A stretch of DNA of 64,000 nt from Sphingomonas_O antarctica (GTDB lineage Bacteria; Pseudomonadota; Alphaproteobacteria; Sphingomonadales; Sphingomonadaceae), in the NCBI RefSeq assembly GCF_965137005.1, contig NZ_CBCRXM010000005.1, positions 124,001 to 188,000 of the forward strand. Reading direction: 5' to 3'. Positions 25,339-33,748 of the stretch are shown piece by piece (position 1 is the first letter of the stretch; each line of letters opens with the position of its first letter). A program made the translations under genes and the position numbers. The notes below the pieces were generated by a model. The model worked only from the letters and a program-made list of their open reading frames with translations, was not told where the DNA came from and did no database searches.

Positions 25339-26747
25339 AGGTGCGCAACCCGCGCACCGGGGCGCTGGATTACGAGATCGCGCCGCTCGGCGATGGTGCG
25401 CTGCGCGCTGTCGAACAGGACTTGCGCGGACGGCAGCGCGCTTGGGCAGCACTGCCGTTTCAACAGCGCGCCGGTGTGCTCGAGGCATTTGCATCAGCAA
25501 TCGAGGCGCAGGCAACGGCTATCGCGGGAGCACTCGAAATCGATACCGGGCGCCGTGCCATCAGTCGGATCGAAGTCACCGCGAGCATCGCCGCCATCCG
25601 CCGCTGGGCCGGGCGCGCGGAGGGTGTCGTGACCGGCGCGTATCCCGCCGCGGCGGCGACCAGTGTGCCCGGCATCACGGCCCGCACGCGGTTGATCCCC
25701 TATCCGTTGGTCGGGGTGATCAGTCCGTGGAATTTCCCGCTGACGCTGGCGCTGATCGACGCGATCCCCGCGCTGGCTGCGGGATGTGCGGTGATCGTCA
25801 AGCCGAGCGAGGTGACCCCGCGGTTCATCGCTCCGTTGATCGCGGCGATCCCCGCCGAACTGCCGTTGGCGGTGATCGAGGGGGACGGCAAAACCGGCGA
25901 AGCGTTGGTTCCGCTGGTCAACTATATCGCCTTTACCGGCAGCGTAACGACGGGGCGCAAGGTCGCGGCGGCGGCGGCGCACGCCATGATTCCGGCGAGC
26001 CTCGAACTGGGCGGCAAGGACGCGATGATCGTCCTCGCCAGCGCCGATCCGGTTCGCGCCGCTGAGGTCGCGCTGCGCGCGTCGATCGTCAATTCGGGTC
26101 AAGCGTGCCAGTCGATCGAGCGAGTCTATGTCGCGCGCGCGATTGCCGAAGCGTTCCTGACCGCGTTGACCGAGCAAGCGGCGGCGGTGCGGCTTAATGA
26201 TGTGGACATCGGTCAAGGCGACATCGGCCCATTCATCTTCGAACAACAGGCCACGATCGTCCAGGCGCAACTGGACGACGCGCTGGCGCAAGGAGCAACA
26301 ATTCACACAGGTGGGCGTGTCGAAACGCTGGGCGGTGGCCTGTATTTGCGGCCGACTGTGGTCAGCGGCGTGACGCCCGACATGGCGTTGATGCGCGAGG
26401 AAACGTTCGGGCCGGTGGTGCCGGTGACGCTGTTCGGTACTATCGACGAGGCGGTTGAACTGGCCAATTCCGGCGACTTCGGTCTGTCTGCAGCAGTGCT
26501 GGCGGGAACGGCGGAGGAGGCCGAGGCGGTCGGCGAACGACTTTGCGCCGGCGGCATCTCGATCAACGACGGGTCGCTCACCGCCTTTGTTTGGGAGGCT
26601 GAGAAATCGAGTTTTGGAACGTCGGGGCTCGGTGCCAGCCGGATGGGTGACAGCGGCATCCTGCGCTTCTTCCGGCGGCAGGCGATCATTCGCCAGACCG
26701 ACCGTCCGCTGCCGATCGCCGCTTATGCCGAGGATGCCCCACGATGA
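25335..26747 (+). CDS. NAD(P)-dependent aldehyde dehydrogenase
   Basis: This 470-residue ALDH shows the expected order: PLVGVISPWNFPLTLA (cofactor-binding), FTGSVTTGRKVA, LELGGKDAMIV with the general-base Glu, NSGQACQS with the catalytic Cys, and REETFGPVVPV. It oxidises an aldehyde to an acid. The closest general type is the benzaldehyde/coniferyl-aldehyde group, but the substrate cannot be fixed. It overlaps both neighbours by 4 bp in the operon starting at operator 1. Confidence 0.92.
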   Translation: MKVRNPRTGALDYEIAPLGDGALRAVEQDLRGRQRAWAALPFQQRAGVLEAFASAIEAQATAIAGALEIDTGRRAISRIEVTASIAAIRRWAGRAEGVVTGAYPAAAATSVPGITARTRLIPYPLVGVISPWNFPLTLALIDAIPALAAGCAVIVKPSEVTPRFIAPLIAAIPAELPLAVIEGDGKTGEALVPLVNYIAFTGSVTTGRKVAAAAAHAMIPASLELGGKDAMIVLASADPVRAAEVALRASIVNSGQACQSIERVYVARAIAEAFLTALTEQAAAVRLNDVDIGQGDIGPFIFEQQATIVQAQLDDALAQGATIHTGGRVETLGGGLYLRPTVVSGVTPDMALMREETFGPVVPVTLFGTIDEAVELANSGDFGLSAAVLAGTAEEAEAVGERLCAGGISINDGSLTAFVWEAEKSSFGTSGLGASRMGDSGILRFFRRQAIIRQTDRPLPIAAYAEDAPR

Positions 26748-27187
26748 CCAGTTTTGCCGACGCCATGCCCGAAATGCTGCGCCACGAAGGCGAGTGGGAG
26801 GGCGTGTACCGTCATGTCGATCGCGATTTCACGCTGATCGATGAACACGGTATGTGGACGCGCTGCGAGTTCCCGCGCGTCGGGCCTTATGCCTATATCC
26901 AGCACAACCGGCTGACGTGGGCCGATGGGCGAACCGAGGAACGGTCGTTCCCCGGCATCTATCGCGACGGTCTGTTGTGGTGGGACACGGACCGATTTTC
27001 GGGCTTTGGCTGGGAAATGCATGGCGTCGTCATGCTGCATCTCGACCGCAAGGATGTGCCCGACGCGCATTTCACCGAAATGATCGAGCTGTCGGCGGAC
27101 GGCAACAGCCGGTCGCGGACCTGGCAATGGTTTCAGGACGGATTGCCCGTACGCCGGACCCTGTGTGACGAATGGAGGACCTCCTGA
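26744..27187 (+). CDS. DUF3598/lipocalin-like protein, copy 2
   Basis: This 147-residue paralogue of the 20690 protein shares the order MLRHEGEWEGVYRH, LTWADGRTEERSFPGIYRDG, LWWDTDRF and SRTWQWFQDG. The two copies lie in the two divergent operons fed by operator 1, so the protein pair probably serves the same intermediate or two related ones. No catalytic motif is evident. The ATG overlaps the ALDH stop by 4 bp, and its own stop overlaps the next ATG by one base. Confidence 0.72.
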   Translation: MTSFADAMPEMLRHEGEWEGVYRHVDRDFTLIDEHGMWTRCEFPRVGPYAYIQHNRLTWADGRTEERSFPGIYRDGLLWWDTDRFSGFGWEMHGVVMLHLDRKDVPDAHFTEMIELSADGNSRSRTWQWFQDGLPVRRTLCDEWRTS

Positions 27188-27726
27188 TGTTTAGCCTCCT
27201 GATCGGACTGGCCGCCGCCACTGCGTCACCCGGGGTGACCAAACCAACCGAGCGTGTGCCAACCGACGTGCGGCGCGTCACGTTAATCGTGCGCGACATG
27301 GAACGCTCGCTAAAGCTGTATCGAGACGTGGTCGGCCTCAAGGTCAATTACGACACGGTGGTCACGACTTCGGGCGTCGCGCTGCCCGCTGGCAAACCGG
27401 GTGCCAAGGCGCGGCTCGTGCTGCTCAATTCGAATGACCCGTTCGTCGGCTGGGTCGGGCTGATGCAATGGGTCGATACGCCGCTCGACGGGCCGGCCGA
27501 TTATCCCAAACGCATGACGTTCGGCGGAACGGTGATCGTGATGAATACCGACGATGTCGAAGGGCGTTGTGCCGCGGCGGCGAAGGTCCCCGGCGTGACC
27601 ATGACCGCGCAGCCGCGGATGCAGGAATATCCCGGACGCAACGGCGCGCCGCCGATTCATGTGAAGGGCTGCAACTTCTTCGATCCCGACGGTATACTGA
27701 TAGAGATGAACCAGTTGCTGAAGTGA
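27187..27726 (+). CDS. Exported VOC-superfamily (glyoxalase/dioxygenase fold) protein
   Basis: This 179-residue protein has a short putative signal peptide (MFSLLIGLAAATASPG) followed by a vicinal-oxygen-chelate domain. The first beta-alpha unit reads VRRVTLIVRDMERSLKLYRDVVGLKV, and the end carries FFDPDGILIEMNQ with the usual metal-ligand Glu. It may isomerise, open or oxidise a small substrate. A start at 27172 would spoil the signal peptide and was not used. It is the last gene of the plus-strand operon and ends one base from the convergent 27728 gene. Confidence 0.8.
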   Translation: MFSLLIGLAAATASPGVTKPTERVPTDVRRVTLIVRDMERSLKLYRDVVGLKVNYDTVVTTSGVALPAGKPGAKARLVLLNSNDPFVGWVGLMQWVDTPLDGPADYPKRMTFGGTVIVMNTDDVEGRCAAAAKVPGVTMTAQPRMQEYPGRNGAPPIHVKGCNFFDPDGILIEMNQLLK

Positions 27727-27727
27727 G

Positions 27728-28087
27728 CTAGAGGTCGCGCAGTTCGCGACTGACCTCTTCGACTGGTTTTTCGTCGACCGCCATCGCGTCCATCGCCTGC
27801 GTCACGCCGCGCATGATGCGGGCGATATAGGCGCGGGTTTCCAAACCGCGCTCGCGCGCCGTTGCGGCGTCGGGGCTATAGGCCTCGATGTCGTCACGGC
27901 TGAGCGTGCCGTTGGTCGCCAGCAGCCGTTCGACGGTATCATGACGCTGCCTAAGCACCGACACCTCCGCGGCGAGCGCCAGCACGATCGACATCAGCCG
28001 ATCGGTCGCGGGATCGTCGAAATAGTCGGGCCGCTTGCCCTTGGCACGCTTGACCGAGGCGGCGACCCAATCAAGGTCATCGCTCAT
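27728..28087 (-). CDS. Small conserved soluble protein
   Basis: This 119-residue acidic, mainly helical protein has DWVAASVKRAKGKRPDYFDDPATDRLMSIVLALAAEVSVLRQRHDTVERLL in outline. It has no signal peptide and no recognised domain. It is the last gene of the operon that begins with the TonB receptor at 36270, and its ATG overlaps the methyltransferase-like gene by 4 bp. It could be an accessory subunit of one of the enzymes encoded just upstream; that is a guess from position. Confidence 0.68.
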   Translation of the reverse strand: MSDDLDWVAASVKRAKGKRPDYFDDPATDRLMSIVLALAAEVSVLRQRHDTVERLLATNGTLSRDDIEAYSPDAATARERGLETRAYIARIMRGVTQAMDAMAVDEKPVEEVSRELRDL

Positions 28088-29277
28088 GCGGACTTCCATG
28101 CCCCATAAGCGTTCCATACCGCCGCGCGGCCATGATCTTCGGCGCCCTCATCCTGGCGCGGAAATATGCTCTCATCGACGACGGCGCGTACGCCGGTCAC
28201 AAACAGGCTGTCCCGGGCGAAACCGGCATCGTGCATGATCCCCTTGAGGTCGAGCGCGTGCATCGCCGACCAGAACGGCTCGTTGTTGTTGAAAGCATCC
28301 CAATCGCGGATGAACTGTTCGTAGAGCGGCATTGCGTCCGAATATTGCGGCTGTTCGAGGTGCAGCATCAGTCCACCCGGTGCCAGCACCCGAAACCCTT
28401 CGCGGATGACGCGCGGCAAGGCGGTGCCTGACAATTCATGCAGGTACATCGTCGTCTGCACCCAGTCGAAATGCCCGTCGGGGAAGCGCGCCATGTCCTC
28501 CGCATTCATCTGCACGAAGCGGAGGTTGATTGCGCCCAGCGCCTGCGCGCGGGCATGGCCATAGCGTAGGGAGGGCGCGGCGGTGTCGATCGCCACCACT
28601 TCGGTATCGGGAAAGGCCAGCGCCAGCGGCACGATGTTATGGCCGATGGTGCTGCCGAGATCGAGGATCCGGCGCGGACTCCAGCCGGGGCGTTCGCGCC
28701 TGATCCAGTCGACCAGAGCCTGTCCGCCGCCGTCGCTCAACGCGCCCAGCCCGCCCGCCGTGGTAGCGAACAGCCCGCTATCGTAATTGGCCCCGGCCGA
28801 GACATCGCCCGGGCGTTCCTCGCCATGATAGCTGCCCGGCATGCAGTGAATATCGACCGCGCGCTGGTACCGCGGCACGTCGACCGACGGGTCGAGTTCG
28901 AGCGTCGCCTTGTTCGCGTTGAACGACGACGCCTTGGCATCGAGCGCGTCGATCTGACGCAGCACCATCTGCCGCCCGTTTTGCTGGCGCATCTCCATCG
29001 AATTGCGTTTGAGGCCCGACCAGAAACGGTGCCATGGGTCCTTGTTCATCGCACGGCGAATTTCAAAGCGGTCGGCGGGCAGGCGGCCCTGTTCGCGCTC
29101 GATCGCCGGCAGGACGCGGGTTTCATAGGCGCGCGCATTTCCCGCACCGATCGTGCCGCTGAGATATTTATTGAAGTTCGCCAAGAAATCGAACCGTGCC
29201 GCCTCATCATGGCTGGGCGTCGGAAACATCGCGTGGCGTTCAACCGCCGTGTAAGGCGGGGCGGGGTCTTCGCTCAT
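28084..29277 (-). CDS. Class I SAM-dependent methyltransferase-like protein
   Basis: The 397-residue product has about 190 N-terminal residues of unknown fold, then a Rossmann methyltransferase core: motif I ILDLGSTIGHNIVPLAL near residue 210, EVVAIDTAAP (motif II acidic end), a YLHEL segment and FRVLAPGGLMLHLEQP. The long N-terminal domain distinguishes it from simple small-molecule methyltransferases. It might methylate or demethylate a pathway compound. ATGA overlaps link it to the nitrilase-fold gene upstream and the small gene downstream. Confidence 0.82.
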   Translation of the reverse strand: MSEDPAPPYTAVERHAMFPTPSHDEAARFDFLANFNKYLSGTIGAGNARAYETRVLPAIEREQGRLPADRFEIRRAMNKDPWHRFWSGLKRNSMEMRQQNGRQMVLRQIDALDAKASSFNANKATLELDPSVDVPRYQRAVDIHCMPGSYHGEERPGDVSAGANYDSGLFATTAGGLGALSDGGGQALVDWIRRERPGWSPRRILDLGSTIGHNIVPLALAFPDTEVVAIDTAAPSLRYGHARAQALGAINLRFVQMNAEDMARFPDGHFDWVQTTMYLHELSGTALPRVIREGFRVLAPGGLMLHLEQPQYSDAMPLYEQFIRDWDAFNNNEPFWSAMHALDLKGIMHDAGFARDSLFVTGVRAVVDESIFPRQDEGAEDHGRAAVWNAYGAWKSA

Positions 29278-30305
29278 ATCAAGCCCTCCTTGGCGAGGCG
29301 GGAAATTATCGATTCCTGCGTCTCGATAAAATGCGCGCGGTCCGGTACGCGCGCAATATCGCCGTCGAGCAGCGACCCGGCGGGATGAACCGTCGCGGCG
29401 GCATAGGCGGCGGCGAAAACCTCGGTGCGTTGGCGCGCCAGATAATTGGTCATTCCGGGTTTGCGCCGCGCGGTGCGGAGCCCGTCTAAGTCGATATCGG
29501 CGAAGGCGGTGTAGGTTTCGCCGGCGCCCGCTTCGGCCAGCACCTGCCCTTTCCAATCCACGACCATCGAATTGCCATCGGCGCTGGCATAGCCATCAAT
29601 CCCGGCAGTGTTGGCGCTGACGACATAAGCGAGGTTTTCGAATGCGCGCGCTTGCTTCGCGATCATCTTGTGCGTGCGTCGAGGCCCGCCAATCTCGGAC
29701 GAGCTGTGCACGAAGATCTCCGCACCGCGCAACGCATGGGCCCGCGCGATTTCGGGGTAGAGAATTTCCTCGGAGGCGATTGCTGCGAGGTTGCCGATTT
29801 CGGTCCGCGCTACCGGAAACACCCCGTCGAGGCCGTAAATGTCGAGATATTTCGACCACACATCGTGCGGCGTTGGCGCGAACATCGAATTGATCCGGCG
29901 ATACCGCAGCACGATTTCGCCCGACGGTGCAACGATGAACGAGGTCTGGAAGTATAATCCGGGGAAATGCGGATCGCGCTCATACGCATTCCCGGCGAGG
30001 AAGAGGTTCAAATCCTGCGCGGCCTTGCCCAGCGCGTCATACTCGGGGCCGCGCATGTCCCAGGCGGCGACTTCCGCGAACGCACTAATGCCGGTGCGGA
30101 TAGGATAGGATGTGAAGAGATATTCGGGAAGAACGGCGAGCCGCACGGGTGCGCCGCCATATTGGGTGATGAACGCCGTCGCGCCGCGAATCTGCCCGGT
30201 TACATCGGTCAGATGGCGCAGCATCGACTCACGCTGGGTATCGCGCGTCGCCCCCGGCGCAACGCTCCGCGCGGTCATCTGCATCGCGACCGCAGCGTAA
30301 GTCAC
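29274..30305 (-). CDS. Nitrilase-superfamily protein lacking the catalytic Cys and Lys
   Basis: This 343-residue protein has the carbon-nitrogen hydrolase fold. The first triad residue is present (Glu in LPEYLF). The segment that should read YRK reads YRRINSM, placing Arg where the catalytic Lys is expected. The nucleophile region reads IASEEILYPE, where family members have ICxDxxFPE, so Ser (codon TCC) replaces Cys. Either the protein is a pseudoenzyme or it has altered chemistry. The start is GTG at 30305, overlapping the oxidase stop by 4 bp; residues upstream of it lack similarity to the family. Confidence 0.8.
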   Translation of the reverse strand: MTYAAVAMQMTARSVAPGATRDTQRESMLRHLTDVTGQIRGATAFITQYGGAPVRLAVLPEYLFTSYPIRTGISAFAEVAAWDMRGPEYDALGKAAQDLNLFLAGNAYERDPHFPGLYFQTSFIVAPSGEIVLRYRRINSMFAPTPHDVWSKYLDIYGLDGVFPVARTEIGNLAAIASEEILYPEIARAHALRGAEIFVHSSSEIGGPRRTHKMIAKQARAFENLAYVVSANTAGIDGYASADGNSMVVDWKGQVLAEAGAGETYTAFADIDLDGLRTARRKPGMTNYLARQRTEVFAAAYAAATVHPAGSLLDGDIARVPDRAHFIETQESIISRLAKEGLI

Positions 30306-31828
30306 AGCCCGAGCGCGCCCGGGTTCATTCGGCCATCGGGATCGAGTGCCGCTTTCAACGCTTCGAGGATCGTCCACGCGCGCGGATCGTGGCCGGCTTT
30401 GAGCGGATAGGTGCGACCGATCTGAAAATGCATCCCGCCTTGCTGCCCGAAAATGCCGATGATTGCGCCACGCAAACGTTCGACCAGCGCGCGTGCCTCG
30501 GGATTGTCGGCGAACTCGGTCAGTTTGGCGAGGTGCCCGGGTTCGATGCTGCGGCGATGCAACTCGCCCCAAGCACCGGGCCAATAGAATACCGGTTCGA
30601 TCAGGAACGCCGTCGTCGCGACCGTCAGGAACATATAGCCCGCGCCGACCTCCAGCCGCTCCATCTCGCTGTGATTGGCTTCGAACAATGCGGTGATCGC
30701 GTCAATCGTCGACAGCGCCTTGGAATGACGGACGATGCCGTGGATGGGCACCCAGCGCTCACCATTGGGGCCGAGCATCGAATTGACCGGCGGGAACGGA
30801 TTGGCGCGAAGTATCTTGGGGATGGTGTTTTCGACGGGACGGCCGCCTTGGGCCGCACAAATCCCGGCGATGCGCCGCATCCGTTCATCGGCTTCGGTCT
30901 GGGTCAGCCCTTCGGCGACGAAGTGCATCGAAAAGGCGGCATCGTCGAGGAACGAGCGCCCGGCGGCGACGACTTTTGCGCCCTCTTTGACCGCGCGCCA
31001 GAAGCCGCCCTGCGCCTTCATCATCTTGACCAAAGCTCCGGCATCGGCGGCAAGGCTGTCGCGCTTCATGCGCTGTGCCTGGAGGAACGGGTCGAAGCCG
31101 AAACTTTCGGTCGCCAGTTCCTGCCTTGCGACTTCGCTGGCCGCAGCGGCAAAGGCGGCAGGGGCGTCGAACGCGAAGCTGCCATAAGCCAGGGCTTCGG
31201 CCTCGCGGATCAACGGCAAGGTGATGTGCGCCTTGATGCCGAATGCGCCCGCATCGCTGGCAAACAGGCCGGTGAGGTCGGGGCCATAGGGGCGCAGGAA
31301 GCCGTTGCCCGTGCGGATCACCGCGCCATCGGCCAACACCATGTCGAAGCTCAACGCGCTGCCGGCGATCGTGCCGCGCCCGGCACCCCAGAACAGCCCG
31401 TTCTGGCTCATCCCGCCGCCGACGCTGGCCTTGATGCCCGAAAGCGTCCCCCATAACGGCGTGCGCAACCCCTTGGGATGCAACGCCTCGTACAGGGCTC
31501 CCCAGCTGCAGCCGGCCTCGACCGTCACCGTCATATCGGTCTCATCGATCGACAGGATGCGGTCCATGCGGCCGAGATCGACGATCAGCGCGCCCGCGTC
31601 GCTCGCGACATAGCCCGAGGTGTAGCTCATCCCGCCGCCGCGCGGGATGATCGTCAAGCCGTCTTGCGCCGCGGCTTTCAGGCCTGCGCTCAGTTCATCG
31701 ATATTGGCGGGCCGCAACACCGCCGCCGGGCGCGGCCCTTGCGTGAAAACGTCCTGCGCGTAAAAATCGCGCTCGGCGTCGTCGCGGATCAGCGACGCGG
31801 GCGGCAGGTCGTCAAGCGCGCTCGCCAT
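30302..31828 (-). CDS. FAD-linked oxidase (VAO/PCMH type)
   Basis: This 508-residue flavoprotein has a PCMH FAD-binding domain: RPANIDELSAGLKAA, then IIPRGGGMSYTSGYV, VTVEAGCSWGALYEAL and SVGGGMSQNGLFWGAGRGT, followed by GAFGIKAHITLPL. The C-terminal half resembles the cap and end of vanillyl-alcohol-oxidase and D-lactate dehydrogenase relatives, with RMNPGALGL at the very end. It would oxidise a hydroxy acid or benzylic-type alcohol. The ATG at 31828 overlaps the MFS stop by 17 bp. Confidence 0.86.
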   Translation of the reverse strand: MASALDDLPPASLIRDDAERDFYAQDVFTQGPRPAAVLRPANIDELSAGLKAAAQDGLTIIPRGGGMSYTSGYVASDAGALIVDLGRMDRILSIDETDMTVTVEAGCSWGALYEALHPKGLRTPLWGTLSGIKASVGGGMSQNGLFWGAGRGTIAGSALSFDMVLADGAVIRTGNGFLRPYGPDLTGLFASDAGAFGIKAHITLPLIREAEALAYGSFAFDAPAAFAAAASEVARQELATESFGFDPFLQAQRMKRDSLAADAGALVKMMKAQGGFWRAVKEGAKVVAAGRSFLDDAAFSMHFVAEGLTQTEADERMRRIAGICAAQGGRPVENTIPKILRANPFPPVNSMLGPNGERWVPIHGIVRHSKALSTIDAITALFEANHSEMERLEVGAGYMFLTVATTAFLIEPVFYWPGAWGELHRRSIEPGHLAKLTEFADNPEARALVERLRGAIIGIFGQQGGMHFQIGRTYPLKAGHDPRAWTILEALKAALDPDGRMNPGALGL

Positions 31829-33044
31829 GCAAGTCCTCCGACGGCGGATAGCGACCCAAAGCCAGCAGCAGCGCGCCGCCCGCAATAAACATGAACACCG
31901 CCGCAAACAGGATCGCGTCGTAACTGCCGGTCCGGTCGCGCACCACACCATAGATGATCGGCGAAATCGCGCTGCCGATCCCGAACGGCATATACAACAT
32001 GCCGTAGATGCGCCCGTAATGCGCCATACCGAAATAGCGCGCGGCCATGAAGGCGATGACGTCGCTTTCCGTCCCCGCCGCCAGTCCGAGCAGGAACCCG
32101 CCGGTCATGACGATGCCAAGGCTGCTGCCCGTACCGCTCAGCAAATAACAGGCCAGCGCTGGCATCAGCATTACGGGGAACGCCACGCCGGGCGCCCAGA
32201 AGCGGTCGAACAACAGTCCGACGACCAGCCGCCCGGTGAGGATGCCCAAAGCGACCACGCCCAACGTACTCGCCGCCGCCTGCGGGCTGAAGCCGTGCAA
32301 GGCGACGATCTGCGCCATGTGGATATGCGCGCCGCCATAAGCGGTGGCGATGATCAGGATCGACGCGAACAGGATCCAGAAATGTCGTCCACCGGCGGCC
32401 TGGCGCAGGGTCAGCCCGACGAGCGCGCCGCTCGCGTCGGCAACCCCTGCTGGTCGCTCATCGGGACGCGGCTCGCAGAACCATAGCAAGGCGACGGGCA
32501 GAGCGATCAACAGCGGGAATAAGGCAGCGACCGGGAAGGCGATGCGCCAATTTCCGTAAGCCGAGATCGCCCGCGTCACGACCTGCGGCACGATCATGGC
32601 CGAGATGCTGGTGCCGATCAGCATCAGACCCAGCGCCAGCCCGCGGTTCTTCTGGAACCACATGCTGACCGCGCGGCTCCACGTGACGGGCGTCGAGCCG
32701 ATTCCGACCAGGCCGAGCACCGCCCATAAAATATACCAGCCGCCCAGCGAGGGAGGCATGAACCAGAACGCAGCAAAAGCGATGGCAAATGCGATCGTCG
32801 AGCCGATCGCAACGCGCCGCACGCCATACCGGTCGGCCATCCCGCCGAACACCGGCGCCAGGAAGCTGGCGATCAGCCCGAAGATCGTGACGCCCGCCGC
32901 GGCCTGTGCGAAGTCCCAGCCGAATTCAGCATGGACCGGACCCAGTACAAGCGGCAGCACGTTAAACGGGATCGGCGACGCGCCACAAGCGGTGCCGATC
33001 AGCGCCGCGGTCAGCGGTTTCCAACCCCGGCGAAATTCGCTCAC
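31812..33044 (-). CDS. MFS transporter (oxalate/monocarboxylate-type)
   Basis: This 410-residue integral membrane protein has about 12 hydrophobic segments. The loop after helix 2 reads GGMADRYGVRRVAIG, a variant of the MFS signature GxxxDRxGRR, and a central hydrophilic loop occurs near residue 190. It probably imports a small carboxylate or the pathway substrate across the inner membrane after passage through the TonB receptor encoded just upstream. The start is GTG, overlapping the stop of the 33041 gene by 4 bp. Confidence 0.9.
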   Translation of the reverse strand: MSEFRRGWKPLTAALIGTACGASPIPFNVLPLVLGPVHAEFGWDFAQAAAGVTIFGLIASFLAPVFGGMADRYGVRRVAIGSTIAFAIAFAAFWFMPPSLGGWYILWAVLGLVGIGSTPVTWSRAVSMWFQKNRGLALGLMLIGTSISAMIVPQVVTRAISAYGNWRIAFPVAALFPLLIALPVALLWFCEPRPDERPAGVADASGALVGLTLRQAAGGRHFWILFASILIIATAYGGAHIHMAQIVALHGFSPQAAASTLGVVALGILTGRLVVGLLFDRFWAPGVAFPVMLMPALACYLLSGTGSSLGIVMTGGFLLGLAAGTESDVIAFMAARYFGMAHYGRIYGMLYMPFGIGSAISPIIYGVVRDRTGSYDAILFAAVFMFIAGGALLLALGRYPPSEDLHGERA

Positions 33045-33748
33045 CGCTGAAACTCCGCCAGTTCGAGCACCGAATCCATATAGCCGCTCACCTCACCCCG
33101 AACGTAGATGAATTCGCCGTCGCGCGTCAGCCACATGTCATATTCGGGGTGATTGTTCGTCAATCCGACAAAGCGGATGCGGTAACAGTCGAATGTGCCT
33201 GCGGGCACCGTAATCGTCTCGTCGCCGACATAGCTGAGGCCCGACCCGCTGGTGTGGATGAACGGGCCGGTCGCGCCGAAATGATGCAGCGAATGGATCA
33301 AATTGCGACCGAAGAATTGGGTATGCCCCGGCCCTTTGTCGTACGGAAATGTTGCACCCAGCCAGCCGTCGCCCTGCACGGCATGGACCCCGAACCCGCG
33401 CGTCGGGCGCGTGATCGGGAAACGCTGGCTGATCCGCCCGCTATCGACGCTCCAGCTTTCGCACTCGGCTTCCGTGTCGGTGAAGCGGAACCAGCCGCTG
33501 CCGGTCACCGCGCCCTTGTTCATGATGCGCACGAAGGCGTCGTGCGGGTGGAAATCGGGATGCACCGACAGGATGTTGTCGCGGACGACATCATCGTCCC
33601 CGAACCTCATCTCGCAATGCGCCTGGAACACGCGGAGACCGTCGGCCCCGCGCGTGATCGACCAATCCTCGAAACCCCACACCCGCCCGTCGGCGCGGGC
33701 CTTGTACTCGACGCGCCCGCGCATGCGGGGGATGGAGGTGAACGGCAT
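33041..33748 (-). CDS. Hypothetical soluble protein of the regulon
   Basis: This 235-residue protein has no signal peptide and is rich in beta-strand-like stretches (VWGFEDWSITRGADGLRVFQAHCEMRF in outline; ITVPAGTFDCYRIRFVG; DMWLTRDGEFIYVRGEV). The second half resembles the DUF3108/LolA-like style of strands, with a conserved-looking T-V-P-A-G-T-F-D-C-Y. I do not recognise a defined family. The ATG overlaps the TonB receptor stop by one base, placing it second in the operon from operator 2. Confidence 0.7.
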   Translation of the reverse strand: MPFTSIPRMRGRVEYKARADGRVWGFEDWSITRGADGLRVFQAHCEMRFGDDDVVRDNILSVHPDFHPHDAFVRIMNKGAVTGSGWFRFTDTEAECESWSVDSGRISQRFPITRPTRGFGVHAVQGDGWLGATFPYDKGPGHTQFFGRNLIHSLHHFGATGPFIHTSGSGLSYVGDETITVPAGTFDCYRIRFVGLTNNHPEYDMWLTRDGEFIYVRGEVSGYMDSVLELAEFQR

